Of a stretch of DNA of 64,000 nt, positions 37,449 to 47,957 are shown piece after piece. The notes under the pieces are model-generated. The model worked only from the letters and a program-made list of their open reading frames with translations, was not told the DNA's origin and ran no database searches. Origin of the DNA: Epiperipatus broadwayi (Eukaryota; Onychophora; Udeonychophora; Euonychophora; Peripatidae); the NCBI GenBank assembly GCA_028023455.1, contig JAQFVV010000042.1, forward strand, positions 8,143,922 to 8,207,921. The letters are read 5' to 3'. A program made the position numbers and the translations under genes. Each line of letters opens with the position of its first letter. Within the stretch, counting starts at the first letter, position 1.

Positions 37449-40368
37449 ATGAATGGAGGGGATATAAGAAATAAGCAAAAGATGGTTGATTTAGATATAA
37501 GTGTAGATGTGGAAAGGGAATGGTTTTGTAAGATTAATGGTAAGAAAGTTTGTTATAAATGTAATGGAGAAGAAAGAATCAGAAGAATTTATAAAAGAAT
37601 AGTTAGGAAAGAAAAAATTGTTAAAATTGGGTTTTTGAATATGCAAGGTGGTAGGAGACCAGAAAAGTGATTGGAATTAAATAAAGCAATTGAAAATGAA
37701 GAGCTGGAGGTATTAGCAGTAGTGGAAACTCATCTAAAAGAAGAAGTAGAACCTATTTTGGAAGAGGTGGTAGGGCAGGGTGTAAACAGAAAAGAAAAAG
37801 AAAAAAGGGGTGGTGGTATAGGTGTTATATCGAGGAAATATTTAAATATTGTTAAATGTCAAGGGCATTTGTGGTTTGAAATAAGGTTGCGTAGACAAGA
37901 ATGGATGGTGGCTGTAGTGTATATAGCTCCTGGAGGTAGTCAAACAGTAATGGAGTGGAATAGTAGTATATATGAATGCCTAGTTAAGGATATACAAATT
38001 TTTAAAGAAAAAGGGAAGAGAATAATGGTTATAGGGGATATGAATGGACATATTGAAGAAATTGATGATGTAGATAATAAGAATGGTCAGTTTTTGAAGG
38101 AATTTTGTCAAAGAGTAAATTTGAGCATTGGGAATTTATCAAATATGTATGAGGGACAATACACCTGGTCTAGGAATAATGTATGTCACCCAATAGATGA
38201 TGTATTGGTAGAGAAAGAGGGAATGAATAAAATATGGAAAATTAAGGTGTTTGATAATGAAGAGAAAGTATGTAATAGTGATCATAATTTTATTGTAATA
38301 GAAATGGTTAGTAATATAATGGAGGATAGAAATAAAGGTAGAAATAATAGTGAAAGATGTGGATGGAGAGTGAATGATAAGAATAAGTTGGAAGAATATA
38401 AAATAAAAGTTGAAGAAACCATGGAGCAGTTGGATGGGGATGAGTATAAGGAATGGTGTGATGAAATAGAAAAAGTGGCAAATAGGGTTTTAATTGAGAA
38501 TATGCAGAAGAATAAAAGCAAAATAAAAAATGAGAGTTAGTAAAAGTGTAAAAGAGAGGAAAAAAGCATGCAGAGAATATAAGTGTGCTATTAAGAACAG
38601 AGAAAGTGAAAATGATAATGCTAAATGGAGAAAGTACTTAGAAAAGAAGAAGTTGGCTAAAATGGATAATTATAGAGAGAGGATGAAGTTAAATAGTAAA
38701 TTGTTGGAGGATATTAATAAAAGTGGAAGAGATGGGAGTAAAAAAAATTTGGAATTACATTAAAAGGAGAAATGTTGGGGAAAGAGAGATAGTATTAATA
38801 GATGATGAGGGAATAGAGTGTAGCTCTAGAAAAGAGGTAGAGAGAATCTTAAATAGATATGTAATGGATATAGAAAAGATGTTAGATGTGAAGGAAGTAG
38901 TGATAGAAAAAATGAAAGCAGTTAGTAATGGAAATATTAGGTTCACAAAAAATGAATTGAATGAGGCAGAAAAGAGATTGAAAAGTGGAAAGGCAAGAAG
39001 TTTAGATGGATGGGCAGCAGAGATGGTAATGAATTTAGGGCATAGAGCAAAAGCAAAGTTATTAACATGTGTTAATAAAATGGTACAGAAGACAGTTTTT
39101 CCGATTAGTTGGAGTAATACAAGAATAAGATTATTATTTAAAGGGAAGGGTAAGGATCATAGAAAGTTAAATAATTATAGACCAATAGCGGTAACATCAG
39201 TTTTATATAAAGTTTTCTCATATATGGTAGCTGGAAGAGTTGTAAAATGGATGGAAGAGAATAATGTAGTGGGAGAAATGCAAGGAGGTTTTAGGACAGA
39301 TAGGCGTATAGGAGATAGTTTGTTTGTAGTTACACAACTTATGGAGATGAGTAGGAATTCAGGTAGATCATTATATATGAGTTTTATAGATGTAGAGAAA
39401 GCATATGATAGAGTAAATAGAAATAGATTATGGGTAAGGTTAGCCAATTTGGGAATGGATGAAGCTTTAGTAAATATTATTAAGAAATTATATGAAAATA
39501 ATTATTATACTTACCAGTTAGGGGATATAGAATCAGTTAAAGTTAAAAATGGGGTGGGATTAAGGCAAGGATGCCCTATGTCACCTATTTTGTTTTTGTT
39601 GTTTTTGAGTGAAATGGAGAAAGCAATAGAAAGACTAGGAAGAGGGGTAGAGATACCATTAATAGGTGGCAAGGGAGTATATATTTTGTCGGGTCTTTTT
39701 TTTGCAGATGATATCTTTTTGTGTGCAGAAAGAAGAGAAGATATGGAAATTATGTTGAGGACATGTGCAAGAATGGATAAAGAGATGGGGATTAAATTTA
39801 GTGAAGAAAAATCAGATATAATGATGGTTAATACTGGGGAAAGAGAAGATGTAGAATTTTTATTGGAGGATATAAAGTTAAATGTGGTGGATAGATACAG
39901 GTATTTGGGAATCATCTTATGTAATCAGGAAAATTGCTTGGATGAATGGGAAAAAAAATTGATAAATGAAGCAAAGAAAAGAAAGGGTTTGGTAAAGAAA
40001 CTAACAGTATTTTCATATAATAAATATGATGTAGCTAGAATAGTATGGAAGGGAGTTGCAGTAGCAGGGTTAACATATGGTAATGATGCATTATGTGTTA
40101 GTAAAAGGGTTTTGGATTATTTAGAGAAAGTACAAAGGGAAGTAAGAAGACATGCATTAGATGCAGGGATGTGGACAGCAAAGGAGGCAATTGAAGGAGA
40201 AATGGGATGGTCAAGTTTTTATATGAGAGATGCAAAAAGTAAAATGAAAATATTTGGTAGGTTGCAGCTTATGGATAGTCAAAGAATAGCAAAAATAGTG
40301 TTCAATTGGGTTATGAGTAAAGGGCAGGTAACAAGATGGGTGAGAAAGGTAATTCGATATGCGAAAGA
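37449..40368 (+). pseudogene. LINE A ORF2: endonuclease-reverse transcriptase, broken
   Basis: It starts at ATG 37449. The AP-type endonuclease shows GFLNMQGG, then VVETHLK (catalytic Glu), RGGGIGVI, IGDMNGHI, HPIDDVLV and NSDHNFI (catalytic Asp/His). An in-frame TGA at 37668-37670 cuts it after 73 codons. Near 38525-38540 and again near 38730-38755 the frame shifts, so the RT continues from about 38723 in the third frame. RT blocks: LNNYRPIAVTSVLYKVFS, FIDVEKAYDRVN, GLRQGCPMSPILF and LFFADDIFLC (catalytic ADD at 39704-39712), then YRYLGIIL. Homology fades at RYAKDC near 40368; the open frame runs on to 40471 through unrelated sequence. RT style resembles RTE or R4-like elements, whereas ORF1 points to CR1-like elements, so clade is open. 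Confidence 0.9.
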
Positions 40369-42795
40369 CTGCTCTCCCCCATACGTAGCACTCTTTAAAA
40401 AAAATTATATACATGATTCCTTAGGCAGATGCACTTTCCTGTTCTGGACATGGATCATTTCCTTCAAATAATATCACGCTGTCAGATGCACATTCCTGTC
40501 AGCGTGGTTTTATGCTAGCATCTTCATATTACATTGGTTGCAAATATATATCTGGAAGCTGACATTGGGTTGGCTACGAACTTTTAGTCTGAGATTGAAT
40601 GAATGTTTTGATAAGTGTTAAGGGGAAGAAAAATCTATGTAGCCTATCTATACTCAACATGCTAAAGTAAAATATAATTTAAATATCCATCTGTGCGGTC
40701 TATTTAAAATAGTAATTTAAATTTAAAAAAAAAATTAATGTTAAAATCTAAGAATAAATTTATTCCTCAATTTTAAATGTGCGTTAATAAAATCTATTTG
40801 AGTGTTAATTACTGGCAGTGGCTTCTTTTATTTTATTGTTTTAAATATTAATATATTTTGATAATCTAAATCTATTAAAACTTATAAAAATGTTTAAAAT
40901 CTCTGCTACTCGATGAGCTAGTGACATTGGGCAAACGGTCAGAATAATATATATATAAAAATTTTTTTGAATCTTAACTTATGTATCTGCCTACTATATA
41001 AATTTTTCTAGGTTCAAATGCCTAGATGGCGCCCTCGTATGGCAGATATGTTGAAGACGCATTCAGTGACCATTAAAATATATATATATTAGATTAAGTT
41101 GTTTGTTAGAAAACTTATAATTCTTTGCTTTTATATGAACTTTTTGCTTTATATTGCGTTTTGGGAACCAATTATCCTCACTAAGTGGGGTAAAGATGTA
41201 TATTCAAAATTCTAAATATTAGAATCAATATTTATTAAATTTTTAGCAGAATGTAAGTGCTTTAAAACAGAAGAGGTTTATAGTGAGATGACATGCTTAG
41301 TGTTAGATTATTACTGCAGAGTCATTTAATCTGTTAAAACCCAGTGTCTATTAATTCTGAATGAATTGTATTTTACTTGTAATAGTATGTTAATTCAAAT
41401 GAAGTTTTTTAAAAAAAGTAGTGACCCTTTTAAATACAATTTATTGTCTATACAATAATAATTCACAATTTAATTTTCAAGATTTGGAGGGAAATATATA
41501 TTTCATCATTGTGTTATTCATTTTCTTAAAAAAAAAAGAAAAGGATTTTTGAAGAATTATTATTATTAATTACCATCAAGTCAGTGTAACATCCTAAAAT
41601 TCATATTGATATAATGTTTTGCCTGTTTATAATTTTCAACATAACATGGGGTAATTGTTTATGGTTGATTCTATTTATGCGGTTTGAAGAATAATACTGC
41701 ATAGAAAAAAAAGTGCAATGTATTGAAAATTAAATATAATTAATGTAGATAATATCTTTCTGATAGATGATTTCAGGGAAAAAAACTAACTGCTTTCCAC
41801 ATTGCTAACATTTAAAAAAAATCTTTCATCACCTAGAAAAAGCATTAAGACATTATTGACTTTAAATATCTTTGAGGTCAATTTTATATTAATACTATTT
41901 CTTCATTAATTGACAGTTATGGTATTTTGTTTATTGATTTAATTGATATTAATTTTTATTTATTCTGATAGTTTAAAATGACTATATGTAAAACAGTAAT
42001 TTGTGTTGAGAGACTTCATATTAATGAGATTTGATTTGGAAAAGAGGAGTTCTTCCAAATTCACAATATGTTTGCAGTTTTGTGGTTTTTATGAAATCAT
42101 AATGATAATTTTTTCTATTATGTTGAAATACACTTAACAGAAATGTAATAATTGCAAATAGCAGCAATTAATGACAACCTTACAAGTAAAAAAATATATT
42201 ATTTTATGAACTTTCTAATAAATTCACAAAGATATATCAGTGGTGCTTCAGTAAATAATAAATAAAGTAGTTACAAATACATATATATATTTTAATGAAC
42301 AAATTGTAATTTATTTATGGAAATATTAAAAAAAAAGGATATTTACTTGAAGAAAAAATAGGTTTATGAGGATAAAAATGTATGGCATTCTATTTTTAAA
42401 TCATTGCACATATGGAAGAACCAAATGACATTAGTCTTTGCTTTTAATTTTCAGTATTTTTATTTATTACTAAGATTTTTATTTTTTTGTAAAATAAGTA
42501 CTTAACTTAAAAACTGATAATAATTGAATAAATTTGATAGTCTGTCTGGATAAAAATTTTAGACTTCCACAAGGATTTCACAACTAGGTCATCTTTATAA
42601 ATATATTTTTTTTTATTAGATTTGTCTTAACACAATTGAACAAGTTTGTTTTTAAAATGGTAAGAAATCTTGCATTATTCATATCAAGATTTCATATTGT
42701 AAATGCAAAGAGACTGCTGTTATTTATTCTTCTCAGAGAAATCAAAATCATTTAACACTTTATTCTTCATCTTTCTAGCCATGATATAAAAATCA

Positions 42796-42869
<74 letters not shown>

Positions 42870-43862
42870 AAAGATCTTTATGGCTTAATACTTAGTGATT
42901 ACATTCATTTGCCAATATCTTTGATGAGTTGGGATTTGAAGTTTTGTAAAAATTAATATTTTTCCTTTTTCATCCATAATAATCTCAGTTAGACATTTTA
43001 TTAATGATAATAAATGTTTAACTGGAGCATAAAACAAAGAAGGAAAAACAGAAACCTGTACTTTCTGCCATTTGACTACTTTGCTATTAACTTTTCTTTT
43101 ATTGATTTTCTGTAGAGTTATGCTGGAGAGAGTTTGCTCTGTATTAGGGATAGAATCTATTTGAACATTTAAAGAATGTTTTAATGAATTTTTAAAAAAA
43201 TAAAATCATATTTTTGTTTTTATTACAGAAAATGTACAGTCAAAATTTAATTTTTGTTACAGATTTATGTGACTATTTTATTTAATTTCATTTATATTGG
43301 GTAGAATTTGGTACTCTCGGTGCTTAGTAGAATATAGTATTAGGCTCAAAAGCTAAATAGTCAATAGTCAGTTGAAGAAATTAAAAACAAATCCCAATTT
43401 GGACAATTGAATTATTTTACTTAGTATACAAACATTGTGCATGATTTTTTTTTTAAGTAATTAATTGCCTATATCATTATTTTAGTAGTTATTTACTTGA
43501 AAAATTGTTTTACATAATCAAAGATAGCTTTATGACATGAATGTTAGCAAAATATTTAATTAAATTTAATATAAATAGCTCTTGAAGAGTTCATCCCCTC
43601 TAAAAATTTTATATAAATTTTATCATTTTGAGTAATATATTTTTATTTTGATTTGATATCTATCTTATGTGGTACATAAAAAGTTATGTAAAAAAACAAC
43701 AACTTAGAAAGCACATTAATTGGTAATTTTAAAAGTATTTATATATTAGTCCAGTGGTGCAATTTTAGTCTTCATTATTTATGATTGCTAAATATTTGAT
43801 AGTACGTTTTATTTAATTAAATGAATAAATTTAACTTTCAAAGATTTAAAGAACCATTTTTT
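40369..43862. other. Non-coding, intronic; TA microsatellite and GC-richer patches
   Basis: Bases 40369-40620 are less AT-rich than LINE A and contain a short direct repeat CAGATGCAC.TTCCTG (about 40425 and 40475); this may be another element. A CTCF-like motif AGATGGCGCC lies at 41034-41043. A TA run of about 32 units fills about 42804-42867. No gene is visible. Confidence 0.5.
42804..42867. repeat. (TA)n microsatellite
   Basis: About 32 uninterrupted TA units. Confidence 0.95.
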
Positions 43863-44362
43863 AACAGAGATATTTTAAGTGCTGGCTCTGGCTAAACATT
43901 TATCATAAAGCTTGTAGAGGAATTGGCAATCCTCATTGTTTATAACTTACAAGCTTAAGAGATAGGGTCATGTGATATATGACTCTTATTTTGACTATTT
44001 ATAGTCTCTGCCATAAGTCTTATGCAATTTTATATTGCTAAGACTACTAATATATGGTATGGCTGAAGATCTATCAGCCCCATATAGCTATTTGAGTTGG
44101 ATAGCTGGGTTTGAAGACATGTAGATATCTGAAAATTTCAGATTTTCCACTCAAAAGATAACTTTTAGATAAGTGCTTGGATTTGGGTTGGTATTTTTAA
44201 ATCTAGTGTCTGAACCTACCCTGACACTCCTCTCTGAGGAGTGCCAAAGCACGAAACCATGGTTTGGAGAGGGGTTCCTGACAGAGATATTTTAAGTGCT
44301 GGCTCTGGCTAAGCATTTATCATAAAGCTTGTAGAGGAATTGGCAATCCTCATTGTTTATAA
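43863..44362 (+). mobile_element. PLE-type tail between near-identical direct repeats
   Basis: The outer segments 43865-43950 and 44281-44362 are direct repeats of about 85 bp, both starting ACAGAGATATTTTAAGTGCT and ending TCATTGTTTATAACT with one or two differences. The interior matches the family at 9845-10648 (blocks ATATTGCTAAGACT.CTAATA, GGGTTTGAAGACAT, CTGAAAATTTCAGATTTTC). PLEs often have such pseudo-LTRs made by tandem or permuted copies. A hammerhead-like fold is present at 44228-44270. Confidence 0.7.
44228..44270 (+). ncRNA. Hammerhead ribozyme, weak copy
   Basis: Core CTGAGGA (44234-44240), perfect stem II GTGC-CAAA-GCAC, GAAA (44253-44256) and CC-AT-GG are kept. The stem III loop is one base shorter, and the cleavage triplet would be GTT rather than GTC. 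Stem I pairing is poor in the expected register, so activity is doubtful. Confidence 0.55.
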
Positions 44363-44365
44363 CTC

Positions 44366-45610
44366 CACTTTCTGTATTAATGTCAATTTATTTAGTGACT
44401 AAAAATGGCCATATTTAAAACATAAGTAGTTCAATGGTAGCTAAAAGTTATAAAGAATGTATAGTAGTATTATTTAGTAATCATAGATAATCATAATAAT
44501 TTTAATGAAGGCTAAAATTCAACAGCCGAATATATTAAATTGTTTTTTTTTTTCACATCAGTATTTATAAAACTGACAATAATATTAAAATTTGAAATGA
44601 CATATATAAATAAAAGGCACTTTATTTTCTTTTATTTGAGTATGTGGAGGAATGTACTTTCTTTTTTTTTTAATTAATAAAAAATGATTCACACTTGAAA
44701 GCATTAGAACACAAAAAAGGAACAGGAGAAAATAAACTTAAGTTGTTTTAAAAAGGAGCACTTAATTGTTTTTTCTAATAATTCTGAAATATTAAAATAT
44801 TTGATTAAAAACCAACTTAGTCTGGTAAATTGGATTTTGAAAAGAATTAATTTGCAGGAAAACAATTACACATATTGATAGATTTTTTTTTGTTTGTCAT
44901 TGATGATTAATTATCATTACTGGGAGATTTTTAATTCTATACACTGTAGGTATTATGTAAAACTTCTTATTATCAGATTTATCAATAAAAATACTTACAG
45001 AAATACTTCAAACTTAGAAAAATAACTTTGATGAAAATTAGGCAAATTGGTTATAAATTTTTTTATCGGGGAATAAAATAAGCAGTTTTTTTTTTAAAAA
45101 ATTTATAATAAAAACTTTATTAATAACATAAATATTTACAAATTATACAAGTAGTTAAACAACTAATAACCAAAATACAAAGAAATTGAAATATTTCACT
45201 ATTAAGACAAAGAGGCTCCAGGCGATTAAACAGTTAATTCCTACTCAAGGAGTTTGACCTGTAACAATGTAATCGAAGGAGACTCTTAAGACATCAAGAA
45301 AATGCAACTCAAAAGGGTGAAGCATGTAACAAAATGTTTGATTAGCCTAAGAAATAAGCAACCTAGTAGAATTCTAACTTTTACATCAAATAAGTAGTTT
45401 TATACTATTTATAAGATAGCTAAATGTTTGAAAAGTTTGATTACAGGAGTAAAAATTGCTTAAAGTTTGCAAATAATATTACCTTATTCATGGAAAAATG
45501 ATAAAGATTTTGAAAAATAATTAAGATAATTCAAAATATAAATTATAAATCATAAAAAATAAGATTATGATTATTAATTAATATTTTCTTTGAGATGATT
45601 CTCTTCTGAT
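44366..45610. other. AT-rich non-coding DNA
   Basis: No coding sequence is visible. Bases 45200-45330 are slightly GC-richer without recognisable motifs. Confidence 0.45.
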
Positions 45611-45674
45611 TAATAATAATATGCCAACTATAAGCACAATAATTATTGTGCTTATAGTTGGCATATTATTATTA
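45611..45674. repeat. Perfect 64-bp palindrome
   Basis: Arms of 32 bases with no spacer, centred between 45642 and 45643 at AATAATTATT, with no mismatch. The arm contains ATGCCAACTATAAGCACAAT. Confidence 0.95.
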
Positions 45675-45874
45675 TTCGTGAGTTAAAAATGAATAATCAA
45701 AATAAGTGTAAAATTTGTTTGAAAAAAGATTGAATAGTAATGAATAAATTGAGTGAAACAGACATGTGAAATCTTTCTAGCTATTGATTGTTTTAGTGAA
45801 GACAATTGTTGTCTTTATATTTAAACACTAATATCTTTGAATTTTTTTACACCATGTTTTTATGATATATAATA

Positions 45875-45953
45875 ATCTTTTAGCAACTGCTTGCCATACC
45901 CATGACCTAGGATTTGAATTTTGATGAAACATGAAATTTTTCAGATTCCAAGA

Positions 45954-45957
<4 letters not shown>
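45875..45957 (+). mobile_element. tRNA-like SINE fragment with ATT tail
   Basis: AGCAACTGCTTGCCATACCC and CCTAGGATTTGAATTT align with the SINE head at 26925-26995, though box B has changed to GATTTGAAT. It runs straight into the ATT array, which could be its 3' tail. Confidence 0.4.
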
Positions 45958-46206
<249 letters not shown>

Positions 46207-46246
46207 ATCTCTTCCTATTTCTTTTATATATAATTTAATAATTGAA

Positions 46247-47851
46247 ATGTCTCATCGTTGTAGGAATTCTTCAGTGATCAACGATAAACTTATTAATACT
46301 AATGATATTGGTACTCAATGCATGGTATCATCTTCTGAATATTCTGATCAAATTTTTAGTTCTATTCCTGGAGATTATTCCTCTGCTATTGAAGGTGGTA
46401 ACATTGTATGTTCATCTTCATCCAAATGCCTTGAAGATCTTGGTAAAAATGTTAATACTAATGATATTGGCACTCAAGGCATTTTGTCATCTTCTGAATA
46501 TTCTGATCAAATTTTTAGTTCTATTCCTGGAGATTATTCCCCTGCTATTGAAGGTGGTAACATTGTATGTTCATCTTCATCCAATTGCCTTGAAGATCTT
46601 GGTAAAAATGTTAATGCTATTGATATTGGCACTCAATGTAAATATCCTGATCAAATTTTTAGTTCTTCCATTGCTAGGGATCATTCTTCTGCTATTGAAG
46701 ATGGTAGCATTGTATGTTCATCTTCAACCTATTGTCCTGGAGATCTTGGTGAAAATATCAAATTGGATGATTATGTTCCTGAAGTTAATTTAGTTAGTGA
46801 TGAAATTAATTACAATAATAATAATGTATTTAGGAATTTGCCTCATTCCAAATTTAAAAGTAGATGTTTTTATAACTCATCCTGGCTTGAGGTAAATTCC
46901 ATTAGTGATTGCTTTTCTGATTCTGGTTTTTTTTCTCATGGTAAATTTAAATCACAAAATTTTTTTTTTATGGGGAAAAGAGATAACAGAGGTTTTCCTG
47001 TTACTTTATCTTCTTTAAAGTCTGTGAAATCTAAAATACTAAATCATCCGGCTGCAGTTCCTAAAGTCATTCCAGCTCATAATTTACAGAGGGCTTCTTT
47101 TATGGACAAAAGATATAATGGAGGTATTGCTGTTAATTTATCTTCTCTAAAGTCTATTAGTCACAAAATACTTAATTATCCTAATACTGCTCCCAAATTT
47201 AGTCCAGCTTATAGATCACATTCACTTAACTTTCATTCAAATAGTAAATATCGGATAAATCATTCTGGATACTCCTCTTTATTTTCTAGTAAAAATGACT
47301 TTTTGAGAACTAAAAAAATTAATATTTCTGATGGATTTAATAAATCTAATTTTACTAATGTTTATTCTAAGTCTGTTAGACATAAAACTCTTAATTATCC
47401 AGATAATGTTCCCAAATTCATTCCAGCTTATAGACCACATTCATTTGACTTTCATTCAAATAGCAACTATCGGTTAAATCATTTTGGATACTCCTCTTTA
47501 TCTTCTAGTAAAAATGACTTTTCAAGAACTAAAAATATTAATATATCTGATGGATTTAATAAATCTAATTTTGCTAATGTTTATTCTAATACTAATATAA
47601 ATTATAATAGATATTTTCTTTCTAATATGCCAGTAGATCTAAGTTCAAAAGATATTACAGTATTTCTTGAAAATAATTTACAAACTAGTATTGTTTGTCA
47701 TAAAGTTAATATGAATAATTCTAAGTCTTCTTGTTTTTATATTTCTGTTTCTGCACATAAACATAATGATATAATATCCCCTAATTTATGGCCTTGCGGT
47801 GCTTCTATTTCTTTTTTTTATGGATCTCTGGCCAGTTCTCTAAGGTTTTAA
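46247..47851 (+). CDS. LINE B ORF1, Ser/Asn-rich with internal repeats
   Basis: 534 codons. The frame is open further left only because of the microsatellite; the ATG of MSHRCRNSS is the first outside it. The N-terminal third has a 53-residue unit in tandem: starts at 46295, 46454 and 46613 (each with NDIGTQ or similar, then SDQIFSSIPGDYS and GGNIVCSSSS); the third unit is shortened. The C-terminal half has another repeat of about 73 residues starting near 47150 and 47369 (LNYPD.VPKFIPAYR, SGYSSL, KINISDGFNKSNF), with a partial third copy at 47018. The last 80 residues (VDLSSKDITVFLENNL, then FYISVSAH and LWPCGASISFFYG) look like the conserved C-terminal end of ORF1 proteins of arthropod jockey-like LINEs. 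No zinc knuckle is seen. It probably binds the element RNA; this is inferred from position. Confidence 0.75.
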   Translation: MSHRCRNSSVINDKLINTNDIGTQCMVSSSEYSDQIFSSIPGDYSSAIEGGNIVCSSSSKCLEDLGKNVNTNDIGTQGILSSSEYSDQIFSSIPGDYSPAIEGGNIVCSSSSNCLEDLGKNVNAIDIGTQCKYPDQIFSSSIARDHSSAIEDGSIVCSSSTYCPGDLGENIKLDDYVPEVNLVSDEINYNNNNVFRNLPHSKFKSRCFYNSSWLEVNSISDCFSDSGFFSHGKFKSQNFFFMGKRDNRGFPVTLSSLKSVKSKILNHPAAVPKVIPAHNLQRASFMDKRYNGGIAVNLSSLKSISHKILNYPNTAPKFSPAYRSHSLNFHSNSKYRINHSGYSSLFSSKNDFLRTKKINISDGFNKSNFTNVYSKSVRHKTLNYPDNVPKFIPAYRPHSFDFHSNSNYRLNHFGYSSLSSSKNDFSRTKNINISDGFNKSNFANVYSNTNINYNRYFLSNMPVDLSSKDITVFLENNLQTSIVCHKVNMNNSKSSCFYISVSAHKHNDIISPNLWPCGASISFFYGSLASSLRF

Positions 47852-47957
47852 GAGAATTTATTTTGTTTTACTATCTATTTTATTTTTATTTTTTCTTTAT
47901 CTCTTTCTTTTTCTCTTTGTTTTTATTTGTGTTGTTTGCATTATCTTTGTGGGTAAC

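Larger units (their letters stand above)
35929..40368 (+). mobile_element. LINE A: non-LTR retrotransposon with PHD/esterase ORF1
   Basis: Layout: duplicated 5' UTR unit (35929-36380), ORF1 (36415-37407), 41-base spacer, then ORF2 with endonuclease and RT (from 37449), broken by one stop and two frameshifts. The strand is strongly C-poor and purine-rich; for example 38341-38400 has no C at all. Near 40368 the composition changes abruptly and RT homology stops without a normal C-terminus or 3' UTR, so the 3' end appears lost. The 5' end may lie further left, around 35630-35929. Confidence 0.85.

Noticed and set aside
36564-39915. Several Ser/Thr/Leu-rich minus-strand frames over LINE A
   Set aside because: They are shadows caused by the purine-rich, C-poor sense strand, with no recognisable domains.
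46302-46793. 163-codon Leu-rich repeat-like frame
   Set aside because: It is a shadow of ORF1 in another frame; its repetition comes from the 53-residue repeat of the real frame.
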